A DNA stretch of 64,000 nt. Origin: Komarekiella delphini-convector SJRDD-AB1. Lineage in GTDB: Bacteria > Cyanobacteriota > Cyanobacteriia > Cyanobacteriales > Nostocaceae. The stretch covers positions 1-64,000 of the forward strand of contig NZ_VJXY01000015.1 of assembly GCF_014831675.1 (NCBI RefSeq), given 5' to 3'. This document shows positions 9,785-19,278 of the stretch, piece after piece (the first letter of the stretch is position 1; every line of letters starts with the position of its first letter). The position numbers were made by a program, and so were the translations under genes. Under the pieces are notes generated by a model. That model had not been told where the DNA came from and ran no database searches. It saw only the letters and a list, made by a program, of their open reading frames with translations.

Positions 9785-9945
9785 TATAGAAGGGGAGTAG
9801 CTACTGGCTAAAAAGATTAAAAGCCAGTGCATCTGAATCAACATACTGGCATTAAGCCTGGTTCAGGTGGCAAATAATTAATATTTGAAAGCGAGACCTT
9901 CACTAAGTTCACATCAAAAAGTGTGTGCTTGGTGAGGTCTTTTGG
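9785..9945 (+). promoter_or_regulatory. yybP-ykoY manganese riboswitch with overlapping terminator
   Basis: The leader of the GDT1-family gene carries hallmark blocks of the yybP-ykoY (Mn2+) aptamer in order: GGGGAGTAGC (9792-9801), ATCAACATACTGGC, AAGCCTGGTTCAGGTGGC, and GCGAGACC (9891-9898). The last block also forms the 5' arm of a hairpin (AGACCTTCACTAAG with CTTGGTGAGGTCT) followed by TTTT. The aptamer 3' strand and the terminator therefore compete, the usual arrangement for Mn2+-induced antitermination. The gene downstream is a plausible Mn2+ exporter. Confidence 0.9.
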
Positions 9946-9993
9946 CTCTTGTCAAGCTCACATCGGTAAACGATTCTTTAGGAGCTTGAGAGA

Positions 9994-10614
9994 GTGTTAA
10001 CAGCTTTTACCGCAGGTTTATTATTAATTACAGTTTCAGAGCTAGGTGATAAAACATTTTTTATCGCTGTAATTTTGGCAATGCATCACTCGCGGCGGCT
10101 GGTATTCATAGGAGTGACAGCCGCTTTAGCTGCGATGACAATCCTTTCGGTGCTGTTAGGGCAAACAGCGGCTTTGTTGCCAAAAGTTTATATTCATTAC
10201 GCCGAAATAGCTTTATTTTTTGTTTTTGGTATTAAGCTGCTGTACGAAGCGAGTAAAATGTCTGCCTCTACTTGTGACACAGAAGTTGTAGAAGAAGCAA
10301 AAGCAGCAGTGGAACAGGCAGATTTGCAGCTACCAAAACGCAAAACCCCCTTAGCAATTTTAATAGAAGCCTTTGTATTGACATTTATGGCAGAGTGGGG
10401 AGATCGCACGCAAATTGCTACCATTGCTCTAGCAGCTGGAAACAACCCAATTGGGGTAACGATGGGTGCAATTTTAGGTCATGCCATTTGTGCTGCGATC
10501 GCTGTTATCGGTGGCAAAATGATTGCTGGTCGTATTTCGGAGCGTCAACTCACTTTTGTCGGTGGATGCCTATTTCTCATCTTTGGTGTCGTTGCCGCCA
10601 TTGAAGGAGCGTGA
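9994..10614 (+). CDS. GDT1/UPF0016 (TMEM165-like) manganese/calcium transporter
   Basis: A 206-residue, six-helix protein with the two signature repeats of the family: SELGDKTFFIAVILAM (near residue 14) and AEWGDRTQIATIALA (near 132). Cyanobacterial and chloroplast relatives (Mnx, PAM71) export or compartmentalise Mn2+, protecting against overload and supplying photosystem II. The start is GTG 9994 with an AGGAG RBS about 10 bases upstream. The Mn2+ riboswitch in its leader strongly supports a manganese role. A GA-rich/CT-rich segment separates it from the convergent TPR gene. Confidence 0.92.
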   Translation: MLTAFTAGLLLITVSELGDKTFFIAVILAMHHSRRLVFIGVTAALAAMTILSVLLGQTAALLPKVYIHYAEIALFFVFGIKLLYEASKMSASTCDTEVVEEAKAAVEQADLQLPKRKTPLAILIEAFVLTFMAEWGDRTQIATIALAAGNNPIGVTMGAILGHAICAAIAVIGGKMIAGRISERQLTFVGGCLFLIFGVVAAIEGA

Positions 10615-10705
10615 GGAGAGAAAAGGAGGGGGAGAAGCTATTAGAGATTGGACGGAGCATGGGAAAAGAGAATTATTTTTTTGCTCCTCTGCTCCTCCAC
10701 TCCCC

Positions 10706-11602
10706 CTACTTAGGTGTATCAGATGAGGGCACAGGAGGTACAGGAGGTACAGCAGGAGCCTGAGATGGAGATGCTGCTGTCTTGTTGATTTCGTCTTTGT
10801 ACTGAGCAGGTGCTAGAGCCAAGGCAGTATCGAATAAAGGTTTTGCTTCTGCGACTTTGCCTTGTTCTTTCAGAAGCATTGCCTTTGCTAAAACAGGACG
10901 AAAATCCTTAGGATCTTTTTGAATTGCTTGATCATATACAGAGGTAGCTTGTGGATAATTCTTCTGAGAAGCATGAACAGTTCCTAATAGTACCCGCACC
11001 GCGATCGCATCTACACTTCCAGGTTGAATTTTATTCGCTTGAGCAGCATTAGAGAGGGTATCTTGGAGCAAACCAATAGCTGCTTCCGGGCGTTGTTGAC
11101 TCAGCAACAGAGCTACCATTCCTCGCAAAGCATTCAGATCACCCGGTCTCGTGGCTAAAATTGAGCGATAAGCTTGAGCCGCTCCTTCCTTGTCGCCAAT
11201 TTGCTGTTTTGCTTGAGCTAGCAGCACTGCATATTCTGACTGTTCTGGATTCAGCTTTGCTAACTTTTCTAAAGGTTCAATTACCGCTTGAATATCAGTC
11301 GGTTGCACCTCGCCTTTTGCTTTTTGACTTAACAATGTCAACCGTGCCTGTAACAAACCTTTGAGCGCAGTTTGATTTTCTGGTTCCCGTTGTAAAACCA
11401 GTTCATAACCCCGTACTTGGTCTTCTAATTGTGATTTTTGGTCAGAGGAAGGTGAGCTGCCTCTGGTATTAGAAGTATTTTGGTTTGAAGGTGGCGTATT
11501 ATTAAATGCTCTAATTATGGGAACTACGGAAACACCCACAAAAGCAAGAACTGCTATGACCAAAACGACCTTTACTATCCAGCGATTGCGTGGTTGAGAC
11601 AC
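10706..11602 (-). CDS. Membrane-anchored TPR-repeat protein
   Basis: About 298 residues from a GTG at 11602, which has a strong RBS (AGGAGAAGG) just upstream; the frame continues to 11728, but that extension lacks an RBS. One transmembrane helix lies near the N-terminus (VVLVIAVLAFVGVSVVPII), followed by a Ser/Asn-rich linker and several tetratricopeptide repeats (residues about 75-270, such as AAQAYRSILATRPGDLNALRG). The tail is proline-rich. TPRs mediate protein-protein contacts; the partner is unknown. It is convergent with the Mn transporter gene. Confidence 0.8.
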   Translation of the reverse strand: MSQPRNRWIVKVVLVIAVLAFVGVSVVPIIRAFNNTPPSNQNTSNTRGSSPSSDQKSQLEDQVRGYELVLQREPENQTALKGLLQARLTLLSQKAKGEVQPTDIQAVIEPLEKLAKLNPEQSEYAVLLAQAKQQIGDKEGAAQAYRSILATRPGDLNALRGMVALLLSQQRPEAAIGLLQDTLSNAAQANKIQPGSVDAIAVRVLLGTVHASQKNYPQATSVYDQAIQKDPKDFRPVLAKAMLLKEQGKVAEAKPLFDTALALAPAQYKDEINKTAASPSQAPAVPPVPPVPSSDTPK

Positions 11603-11980
11603 AATTTTGTCCTTCTCCTGAACTCTAATGACATTATCATTTACACAAATTGGAAAGTTAAAAATTTCCAAAACCTTGCGGAATTCCGCCAATTGCCTGT
11701 GAATTTTATAACAAATAACTATCCACACTGCTAAAGTAAGTGATGACTTTAGGAGGAGCCGCCAGAATCGTAGCTATGATATGCTTCCGAAACTAGTGTA
11801 AAGGCGCTAAACGACACATTTAGTATATAAATGATGAATTTAGCGTCTTTAGAATTGTATAGGGCGCTCTGATGTAACTTTGTTGAAAGAAAATATACTT
11901 TCACCAGCCGCACAAACGCTCTTTTCAGCCGCCTTAGTAAAATCCCACAATGGGATGTGTCTCCGCCGCAAGGAGTTTTT
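11603..11980. other. Divergent intergenic region
   Basis: This gap holds the promoters of two diverging genes, the TPR protein and the basic-tail protein. The strong AAGGAG RBS of the latter sits at its right edge. I see no repeat or RNA gene; open frames here have no recognisable content. Confidence 0.4.
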
Positions 11981-12979
11981 ATGAATTCCGACCTGATGCC
12001 GTTGCCTGAACCTTCTAATTCTTCTGCCTCTAACCAGGGCCCAACTAATATAGAACCAGCCGCTAATGTTAATACTGTACCAGTCAAAGTCACTAAGCTA
12101 GAGAATTCGCCCGTTAACTCTAGTGATGCCTCAAATGAGAACTTAGCTAATCGGCAGCAACCGATTCCACCTCCCAGTGAACCAATGCAGTACCGAGCGA
12201 TCGGTTTAGTTCGTGGTCGCTACCATGCTAGCAGCGAACAATTCACTCAAGGTACACTGCTGACCACAGATGATGTAGAACTCAACGCCGTCCTTTTAGG
12301 TCGGATTATGAGCTTAGTCAAGAATCACCTAGACTTGGAAAAAGAACATCTGTGGGTGGTTTATCCGCGCACAAGGCAAGAAAATGACACCTTGCACCTC
12401 CAAATTGTTGGAGTTTGGGAGCCAGAAAATCTCGCTAAACAGCCAACAGAAGAAGATGAGCATTCAGAGTCACAAGAGTTACAGACGCCCGATGATGGTT
12501 TATCCGAGAATGACGAAACTATAAGTGTTCAGACCCCCTCATCAGAGATTACAGATGGTGGTTTTTCTGTTCGTGGCGAAGTAGTTTACCAGTCTTTTGA
12601 CGCTAAAAGCTTAGTGGTCAAAATTAAGCAGGCTCCACGTAAACCAACTGATAAACCTAAGTATTTTAAGTTGAAACTTAGAGGTGTACTTGGTACCAAA
12701 GCAGTAGGAAAGTTCTGGGACTTCCAAGTTAAAAGGGAATCTGATGTATTAGTGGTAGATAAAGCTGAAGCGATCGCTGATTTACCCAAAAAACGCCGAC
12801 CACCTTTCAAAGGTGCTCCTCGTGCTGGCGGTGGCAGAAAACCATTCCCCCCCAGACGCAATGGAGAAACCCCACGTCCAATCAAGAAAACAGGCGGCGA
12901 CCCCTCTGCGGTGTCAAAACCTATACCCAAAACGCCCGCTCCTAAGCCGATCAAACGACCCAAGCCAACCCAAGATTAG
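11981..12979 (+). CDS. Conserved protein with acidic centre and basic proline-rich tail
   Basis: 332 residues from ATG 11981 (AAGGAG RBS seven bases upstream). A disordered Asn/Pro/Ser-rich N-terminus is followed by a folded segment (about 75-145: YRAIGLVRGRYHAS to LHLQIVGVWEPENL), an acidic linker, a second folded segment (about 195-265: FSVRGEVVYQSFDAKSLVVKIKQ to SDVLVVDKAEAIADLPKKRRPP), and a very basic, proline/glycine-rich tail. The layout suggests nucleic-acid binding. It resembles conserved cyanobacterial proteins of unknown function; I cannot assign a reaction. Confidence 0.75.
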   Translation: MNSDLMPLPEPSNSSASNQGPTNIEPAANVNTVPVKVTKLENSPVNSSDASNENLANRQQPIPPPSEPMQYRAIGLVRGRYHASSEQFTQGTLLTTDDVELNAVLLGRIMSLVKNHLDLEKEHLWVVYPRTRQENDTLHLQIVGVWEPENLAKQPTEEDEHSESQELQTPDDGLSENDETISVQTPSSEITDGGFSVRGEVVYQSFDAKSLVVKIKQAPRKPTDKPKYFKLKLRGVLGTKAVGKFWDFQVKRESDVLVVDKAEAIADLPKKRRPPFKGAPRAGGGRKPFPPRRNGETPRPIKKTGGDPSAVSKPIPKTPAPKPIKRPKPTQD

Positions 12980-13149
12980 GGACTGGGGATTGGGTATTAG
13001 GGATTGAGAATTAGGAACAGACAAGGTAGACAAAGGTAGACAAAAGAAAGGGTGGAGACTTGTTCAATAATTCCTCCTATTTCTCCTAGTCCCTAGTCCC
13101 CATTGCCCCTTATCCCCAGAGGGGGCCCCGAGTTCCCCAATCCCCAGTA
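12980..13149. repeat. Low-complexity inverted repeat between convergent genes
   Basis: The gap begins with GGGGATTGGG/TAGGGATT-type units and ends with the complementary CCCCAATCCCCAG, so the ends can pair over a loop of about 130 bases. AAGGTAGACA is tandemly repeated inside. It lies between two convergent genes and may serve both as a transcription end. Confidence 0.6.
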
Positions 13150-14319
13150 TCAAAAATCCGTCCAGCGGTCTTGGGGTAAAAAAGATCGCTCCATCGGAAT
13201 TGGGGAAACAGCTTCGGTGAGGGTAAAAGTACCTGCTTCGATCCACTGTTTCAACTCTAGGGCGACTTGCCTAGAAAAAAATAAACTTGCCAGAGGTGCA
13301 ACGCGTACAGCTTTGCCTTCAATAGTGATACGCCCAGACTTGAGTTGGGCGTAACTCACTAAACCAAAGGTAGGACGGACACGTCGAGGAATGGAAAAAT
13401 CCACTATTGGGGCTACTAAGTCTTTGTCTTGCACGGCACAGTGTTCTACTACTTCTTCGGTTAATACAGGGAGTGGAACACCAACGCCCAACATCAATGA
13501 AGGGCCGTAACTTTTGAAATAACAACCCCGCACCCAGCGGGCATCCATTTGCTTAGCATCACCAATTAAAGCTAAAGTCGCAGCCGGCCCAATTGGAGTG
13601 CGATTAGCTAAACGCTTTTGTAAAGGAAAGTGCTGCGTACCTTCCCAAGCAACGTAACCGATGCCGCCACCTAAGAAAATCCGCGTGCCAATGCCAATCA
13701 GTTGCAAATCGGGGTCATTAAGTAGAGGGGAAATAGCACCGGGGTTTGAGTAAACGGCATTTCCCAGATGCGGTTGTAAAGGGCCGAGATAAGTGAAAAG
13801 TGAGCGATCGCCCCCATTTACACCCACAATAAAATTTTGATAAAGATTGCGCGGATTGAATAAATAAAACTGATTTATTGTTTCATTGGTAACTGTAGTT
13901 TCAAACGTTGCCCTGGGGTAACAATCTGTTACTTGACCTTGCGCTTTTACGTGCACAGGTTTACCAGCTATCAAATCTTCGATTACATGACCACCGCCGC
14001 GTTCTCGGATCTCTTCTCCATCCATCACTTCCACAGCACAACTCGCACCCAGATATAAATCTACTGCTCCAAACCCAGAGTATGCTGGAACACCATCTAA
14101 CCAGCAGCGACGAATTTTTATTGGTGGGTCAGTATGTCCAAGATTAATAATTGCACCACTTGATTCCATTGGCTCAAAAGTGCCAGTGGTAATTACATCC
14201 ACTTCTTTCGCAGCTTTGTTAATACCTATTTCTGCAACTCGTGCTTTTAATTCTTCAATTGTCAAAACTACTGCAAGTTGGCGACTGATTTTTTCGTTAA
14301 TTTCCGCAATTGTTCGCAT
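13150..14319 (-). CDS. DUF39 homocysteine biosynthesis-type protein
   Basis: A 389-residue member of the DUF39 family. In methanogens and some bacteria this family takes part in making homocysteine from aspartate semialdehyde and sulfide, usually with a ferredoxin/NIL-domain partner. Conserved features include VITTGTFEPMESSGAI, conserved cysteines (IRRCWLDGVPAY, GASCAVEV, TDCYPRATFET, RGCYFKSYG) and a glycine-rich stretch (IFLGGGIGYVAWEGTQHF). The partner domain is not encoded next door. The assignment rests on family resemblance; the role in this organism is inferred. Confidence 0.8.
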   Translation of the reverse strand: MRTIAEINEKISRQLAVVLTIEELKARVAEIGINKAAKEVDVITTGTFEPMESSGAIINLGHTDPPIKIRRCWLDGVPAYSGFGAVDLYLGASCAVEVMDGEEIRERGGGHVIEDLIAGKPVHVKAQGQVTDCYPRATFETTVTNETINQFYLFNPRNLYQNFIVGVNGGDRSLFTYLGPLQPHLGNAVYSNPGAISPLLNDPDLQLIGIGTRIFLGGGIGYVAWEGTQHFPLQKRLANRTPIGPAATLALIGDAKQMDARWVRGCYFKSYGPSLMLGVGVPLPVLTEEVVEHCAVQDKDLVAPIVDFSIPRRVRPTFGLVSYAQLKSGRITIEGKAVRVAPLASLFFSRQVALELKQWIEAGTFTLTEAVSPIPMERSFLPQDRWTDF

Positions 14320-14426
14320 TTTAGATGTAGCGGTTAAATCAGTAAACAGTTGGGGGATTTAAACCCTGGTGACACATTTACACCTAATCGTGCTAAGTGC
14401 TGGTGAACAGTGAACAGTAAACAGTT

Positions 14427-14650
14427 GGGAGATTTAAACCTGCCAGATAGCGTCTGTTACTAATCGGCTTTGGGTTATTAGTTCTCAGTTATCAGTACTC
14501 GCCTCCTTAGTGGTTTCCCCTAAACCCAATTATGTTTACTAGCTTTGGGTTATTAGTTTTCAGTTATCAATACTCGCCTCTTTAGTGGTTTCCCCTAAAC
14601 CCAATTATGTTAACTGTTTACTGTTAACTGTTTACTGTTAACTGTATATC
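14427..14650. repeat. Dispersed repeat with internal 75-bp tandem duplication
   Basis: The segment starts with GGGAGATTTAAACC, then GATAGCGTCTGTTACTAATCG, and then carries a 75-bp unit twice (GGCTTTGGGTTATTAG to TTTCCCCTAAACCCAATTATG; about 14465 and 14541). It ends in GTTAACTGTTTACTGTTAACTG heptamers. A related copy lies inverted at 42785-42962. It abuts the stop codon of cydB. Confidence 0.8.
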
Positions 14651-15663
14651 TATTCCCCGTAGTTACCGCCAGTAACTTTACCTCGGAAAACAATGTACTG
14701 GTAGAGATTATAAAAGAGCATCACGGGGATAAGAAAGCCAATAAAGATGATCATAATCACCAGCGAACTGGGATCGGCTGCTGCTTCATAGATAGTTATC
14801 TCAGTGGGAATGATATAGGGAAAGACAATCAATCCTAAACCAATAAATGACAGTACGAATAGGAGAATAGTCCAAACGAAAGGTGCTCTTTCTTCTTTAC
14901 GGTTGAGACTGCTAAGAAGTTGCGAAACCAACACTACCCCCAGTAGGGGAATAACGGCAAAGATAAAAACTAGGGGTGGTTGAAACACCCGCAATCTAGC
15001 ACTTTCATAAAATATCGGCGTCGTAATCGTAATAAAAATCGCCCCAAGCATTGTTGTCCAAGCAGCAATTTTAGCAGTTTTATAGTGAGTTTCCTGCAAT
15101 TCCCCTGTGGTTTTCCATACAAGATAAGTGGAACCAATTAACACATATCCCTGAATTAACGTCAAAGCCACCAGTAGCGATGGTAAGCTCAGCCAGTCCC
15201 AAGTTGTGCCGATAAAATGTCCCGCCTCATCAACTGCAATACCCTTCAGCACAGCACCAAGGGCGAATCCTTGACCAAGTGCCGCGGCAAAACTACCAGC
15301 GCCAAAGGCAAAATTCCAAAATAATTTGCGGCTTGCTAACTCTCGAAACTCAAATGCCACCCCCCGAAAGATGAACCCAAACACCATCACGAAAATGGGG
15401 ATGTACAGAGCATTTAAAATTGTGCCGTAGGCTAAGGGAAATGCACCAAACAGTCCACCCGCCATTAAAACTAGCCAGGTTTCGTTGGCATCCCAAATAT
15501 TGCTCAAACTGGTCATTAAGATGCCCCGGCGTTCATCATCAGACGAGGTAAGAGATAATATACCCACCCCTAAATCAAATCCATCGAGCATTACATAGAG
15601 GAATAAAAAGAGAGCTAAAATTACAAACCATACTTGGGGAAGAAAATACTTTAGCGTCTCCAT
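14650..15663 (-). CDS. cydB: Cytochrome bd quinol oxidase subunit II
   Basis: A 337-residue, eight- or nine-helix protein. The start (WFVILALFLFLYVMLDGFDLGVGIL) and the segment NIWDANETWLVLMAGGLFGAFPLAYG are characteristic of CydB/CioB. With CydA it forms a terminal oxidase that takes electrons from plastoquinol and reduces O2 to water, generating a proton gradient in the dark or under excess electrons. The gene begins eight bases after cydA ends, so they form one operon. The stop codon touches a dispersed repeat. Confidence 0.95.
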   Translation of the reverse strand: METLKYFLPQVWFVILALFLFLYVMLDGFDLGVGILSLTSSDDERRGILMTSLSNIWDANETWLVLMAGGLFGAFPLAYGTILNALYIPIFVMVFGFIFRGVAFEFRELASRKLFWNFAFGAGSFAAALGQGFALGAVLKGIAVDEAGHFIGTTWDWLSLPSLLVALTLIQGYVLIGSTYLVWKTTGELQETHYKTAKIAAWTTMLGAIFITITTPIFYESARLRVFQPPLVFIFAVIPLLGVVLVSQLLSSLNRKEERAPFVWTILLFVLSFIGLGLIVFPYIIPTEITIYEAAADPSSLVIMIIFIGFLIPVMLFYNLYQYIVFRGKVTGGNYGE

Positions 15664-15671
15664 GTAATCTC

Positions 15672-17117
15672 CTACTGTTGTGCTTCTACAGGCCGTTCAT
15701 CTGGAACAAACTCTCCAGGGGTAGTATCCACGGCTGGTTTGGTAATTTCTACGCCTGGTACTGGCAAGTCGAGATTTGGCCCTCTACGAATAATGCGGCT
15801 ACCAAAGTACAAGACTGCAATAAATAAAAAGCTGTAAACTATTGCAAAGCTAGTTAGTGAGACTAAAACATTGCTAGCGGGAAGACGAGAAGCAGCATCA
15901 ACTGTGCGAATTTGCCCGTAAAGAGTCCACGGCTGTCGTCCCACACAGCGTACAATCCAGCCTGAATCTACAGCGATGTATCCCAGAGGAGCCGCAAACA
16001 CCCAGGCCCACATCAACCATCGCTGCTGGGTAATATTTTCTGCTGAGAGCTTGCCACGTAACCATTGCAGCGTACTCAACAGCATCAATCCAGCGAAGAA
16101 AAAGCCAATGGCAATCATGATGCGAAAAGCGTAGTAAATTAAACCCACCATGTGAGGACGATCCTCTGGTTTCCACTCTTTCAATCCGCGTACTGGTTCA
16201 GAGAGATTCTTTTTGAATTCCAGAATGTATCCCAGCGCATTAGGAACAGTAATTTCCCAATCATTTTTCTGTGCTTTTTCGTTGGGTATAGCTACCAAGC
16301 TCCAATCAGCAGGTTGTCCGGCAGGTGAAGATTCCCATTGGGCTTCCATTGCTGCCAGTTTTGTGGGTTGATAGTGATGGACTTGTTCACCGCTCAAATG
16401 CCCAATGTAGATTTGTAAAGGAGCAACTGCGATCGCAGCAGCTAAGGCAATCTTCAAAGACTGTGAAAAGAAAGCTTGATGGCGTCTTTGGATAATGTAC
16501 CAGGCGCTAATTCCACCAATCACAAACAAAGAAGTCTCCAGTGTGGCAAAGAACATGTGCAGTACACTGTTAACCATGAAAGGATTTAAAATTGCTTGAA
16601 AGTAATCGCTGACAATAAACTTGCCATTAACCATTTCTCCACCAGATGGAGTTTGCATCCAGGAATTTGCTGTCAAAATCCATAGGGTTGAGAGGTTGGC
16701 GCCAACAGCAACCAAAATAGTAGCAAGATAATGAATAGTAGGATTAACACGCTCCCAGCCAAATAACATAATTCCTAAAAAAGCAGCTTCGAGCATGAAC
16801 GCCCAAGAAGCCTCAAAACCGATAACACTACCGAAAAAATTACCTACCGCTTCGGAGAAGGGTGCCCAATTAGTGCCAAACTGAAATTCCATTGGGATGC
16901 CTGTTGCTACACCAATCCCAAAGTTCAGAATGTAGAACTTAGCCCAAAAGCGGGCATGGAGATAATAGTCTGGATTACGAGTCTTTAGCCATAGTCCTTC
17001 AACAATGACTAAATAAATCCCCATTCCTGTAGTCAGCACAGGCCAAAGCATATGGAATAGTGCAGTCAGTGCAAACTGCATGCGTGATAGCACAACTGAA
17101 TCGGATAAAAATTCCAC
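15672..17117 (-). CDS. cydA: Cytochrome bd quinol oxidase subunit I
   Basis: A 481-residue haem-bearing subunit. The N-terminal LSRMQFALTALFHMLWPVLT holds a haem-ligand histidine (near residue 22). Later, GFEASWAFMLEAAFLGIMLFGWER and NSVLHMFFATLETS are conserved, and GRQPWTLYGQIRT near residue 400 is a family signature. The quinol-binding Q-loop is short, as in CioA-type enzymes. It oxidises quinol and houses haems b558, b595 and d. The operon order is cydA-cydB. Confidence 0.96.
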   Translation of the reverse strand: MEFLSDSVVLSRMQFALTALFHMLWPVLTTGMGIYLVIVEGLWLKTRNPDYYLHARFWAKFYILNFGIGVATGIPMEFQFGTNWAPFSEAVGNFFGSVIGFEASWAFMLEAAFLGIMLFGWERVNPTIHYLATILVAVGANLSTLWILTANSWMQTPSGGEMVNGKFIVSDYFQAILNPFMVNSVLHMFFATLETSLFVIGGISAWYIIQRRHQAFFSQSLKIALAAAIAVAPLQIYIGHLSGEQVHHYQPTKLAAMEAQWESSPAGQPADWSLVAIPNEKAQKNDWEITVPNALGYILEFKKNLSEPVRGLKEWKPEDRPHMVGLIYYAFRIMIAIGFFFAGLMLLSTLQWLRGKLSAENITQQRWLMWAWVFAAPLGYIAVDSGWIVRCVGRQPWTLYGQIRTVDAASRLPASNVLVSLTSFAIVYSFLFIAVLYFGSRIIRRGPNLDLPVPGVEITKPAVDTTPGEFVPDERPVEAQQ

Positions 17118-17302
17118 GAATCTTCTCCATTAGCTAGTCACACTTAACAGAATAAACCTTTCAATGCTCAGACTGCGGCATTAAAAGTTTACGGTTGCAT
17201 TACTTAAATCTTTTTTTACAGTGTCACAACTATATACAAAGATTTGGTTTTAAGAATTAAACCAAGGGAATAGACTTGACAAAATAGTACTATTTGTGAA
17301 TA

Positions 17303-17350
17303 TAAAAAATAGACAATACCGACACTGAAAATGAGTTAAATCGGCATTGC
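17303..17350 (-). terminator. Terminator downstream of guaA
   Basis: On the minus strand a nine-pair stem (CAATGCCGA with TCGGTATTG, one wobble) is followed by TCTATTTTTT. It lies about 80 bases after the guaA stop and before cydA, separating the two transcripts. Confidence 0.65.
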
Positions 17351-17429
17351 CCTTTTTAAGTATGCAAATCTAATCCATAGAAAAGAGCGATGAGCTTTTA
17401 GTTAAGTCAACTTAACATTCAAAACTTGA

Positions 17430-19052
17430 TTACTCCCACTCAATGGTTCCAGGCGGCTTGGAAGTGATGTCATAAACCACCCGATTAACACCTTTGACCT
17501 CATTGACAATCCGGGTAGAAATTACTTCCAGCACATCGTAAGGCACACGCGCCCAATCAGCAGTCATGCCATCTTCACTGGTAACAATCCGCAGGACAAT
17601 TGGGTAAGCATAGGTACGTTGATCACCCATGACTCCGACACTGCGAATCGGTAGCAACACAGCAAACGCTTGCCAGAAATCATGATACATGCCGCGTTGG
17701 TTAATTTCTTGCCGCACAATCAAATCGGCATCGCGTAAGATGTTTAAGCGCTCAGCGGTGACTTCGCCCAGAATCCGAATTGCTAAACCAGGGCCAGGGA
17801 AAGGTTGCCGTTGAACAATTTCTTCTGGTAGACCAATTGAACGCCCAACTTTGCGGACTTCATCTTTAAATAGTTTCCGCAGCGGTTCCACTAGTTTAAA
17901 TCGCAGGTCTTTAGGCAATCCACCAACATTGTGATGGCTTTTGATTTTTACTGCTACACGTTCACCAGTTTGCGGATCAACGTTGGTGTCGGCGGATTCG
18001 ATCACATCGGGATAAAGAGTGCCTTGAGCCAAATAGTCAAAGTGACCGAGGCGTTTGGATGTTTCTTCAAATACACGGATGAACTCGTGACCGATGCGAC
18101 GGCGCTTTTCTTCGGGGTCTGTGACACCAGCAACGATCGCCAGAAAGCGATCGCGAGCATTCACGTATTCTACCGGAATATGAAATTGTTCTTGAAATAG
18201 TTTCAATAACCGTTCTGGCTCTAATTTACGCATAAAGCCTTGGTCGATAAACACACAAGTCAGTTGGTCGCCAATTGCTTTATGCAGCAAGAAGGCTAAG
18301 GTAGAAGAATCTACTCCCCCAGACAGTGCCAACAATACCCGCTTTTCGCCAACTCTAGCGCGAATTTCCCGAATCGCTTCTTCGACAAAAGCTGCTGTTG
18401 TCCACGTGGGTTCACAATCGCAGATGTGGTAGACAAAGTTGCGGATTAATGCTAAACCACCAATGGAATGTACCACCTCTGGATGGAACTGGACGCCGTA
18501 AAGTTTCTTTTCATGGTCTGCAATGGCAGCACAGGGAGTATTTTCTGTATGTGCCAACAATTCAAACCCTGGTGGCATTTGCGTCACTGAGTCACCGTGA
18601 CTCATCCACATCGTAGTGCCATCTTCAACATTAGTGAGCAAATCTGTGGGATCATCTATGTATAATGATGCTTTGCCGTACTCACCTCGCTCAGCTTTTG
18701 CCACTTCCCCACCGAGCTGGCTGACCATCAACTGCATACCGTAACACACACCTAAAATAGGTATTCCCAAATTCCAGATTTCTGGGTCACAATGGGGAGC
18801 GTTATCACCATAAACTGAACTCGGGCCACCAGAGAAAATAATTCCCTTGGGATTGAGTTGGCGTAAATGTGCAGCTGTAGTACGATAGGACAGGACTTCG
18901 GAATATACTTGAGTTTCGCGGATGCGACGGGCAATCAGTTCAGAATATTGAGAACCGAAATCCAGAATCACAACCAATTGGCAATCAAGCCGTTTAAAAT
19001 TTTCTAACGTCTGAGGCGCTTGTTCTGTTAGTAGAGTCACCGCTGTATTCAT
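17430..19052 (-). CDS. guaA: GMP synthase (glutamine-hydrolysing)
   Basis: A 540-residue two-domain enzyme converting XMP, ATP and glutamine to GMP. The class I amidotransferase domain carries [16 protein letters not shown], the nucleophile cysteine in GVCYGMQLM (near residue 103) and FHPEVVHS. The ATP-pyrophosphatase domain has the P-loop [13 protein letters not shown] and FIDQGFMRK. The dimerisation domain has [17 protein letters not shown] and ends in KPPGTIEWE. Length is as expected. A short perfect palindrome (GTTAAGTCAACTTAAC, 17401-17416) follows the stop codon. Confidence 0.98.
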   Translation of the reverse strand: MNTAVTLLTEQAPQTLENFKRLDCQLVVILDFGSQYSELIARRIRETQVYSEVLSYRTTAAHLRQLNPKGIIFSGGPSSVYGDNAPHCDPEIWNLGIPILGVCYGMQLMVSQLGGEVAKAERGEYGKASLYIDDPTDLLTNVEDGTTMWMSHGDSVTQMPPGFELLAHTENTPCAAIADHEKKLYGVQFHPEVVHSIGGLALIRNFVYHICDCEPTWTTAAFVEEAIREIRARVGEKRVLLALSGGVDSSTLAFLLHKAIGDQLTCVFIDQGFMRKLEPERLLKLFQEQFHIPVEYVNARDRFLAIVAGVTDPEEKRRRIGHEFIRVFEETSKRLGHFDYLAQGTLYPDVIESADTNVDPQTGERVAVKIKSHHNVGGLPKDLRFKLVEPLRKLFKDEVRKVGRSIGLPEEIVQRQPFPGPGLAIRILGEVTAERLNILRDADLIVRQEINQRGMYHDFWQAFAVLLPIRSVGVMGDQRTYAYPIVLRIVTSEDGMTADWARVPYDVLEVISTRIVNEVKGVNRVVYDITSKPPGTIEWE

Positions 19053-19278
19053 GACCGGTAGATGTATGTCTGTTAAGGATAAATCGTCGTGGTGTCTAAC
19101 GTGCCACCATTCCGCTGCCTGGTCAGGCTGATAATGGTATGAAGAACTTGTGCAAACGTAAACTTAAGTGCGTCTGCTGAGGTTATAAGTCTGAAATGGT
19201 ATTAAAACGATAAACTTACCCTAGAGTGGCTACTGAAAAAATTATTTATTTGGATTGTTTACGATTATTCATAATAAA

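Noticed and set aside
11749-12093. 114-residue minus-strand open frame
   Set aside because: It overlaps the well-supported start and RBS of the plus-strand gene at 11981 and has no recognisable content.
19053-19278. B12 riboswitch or tRNA near cbiD
   Set aside because: No B12-box or cloverleaf is visible in the surrounding gaps; cbiD's own upstream region (20395-20598) was also negative.
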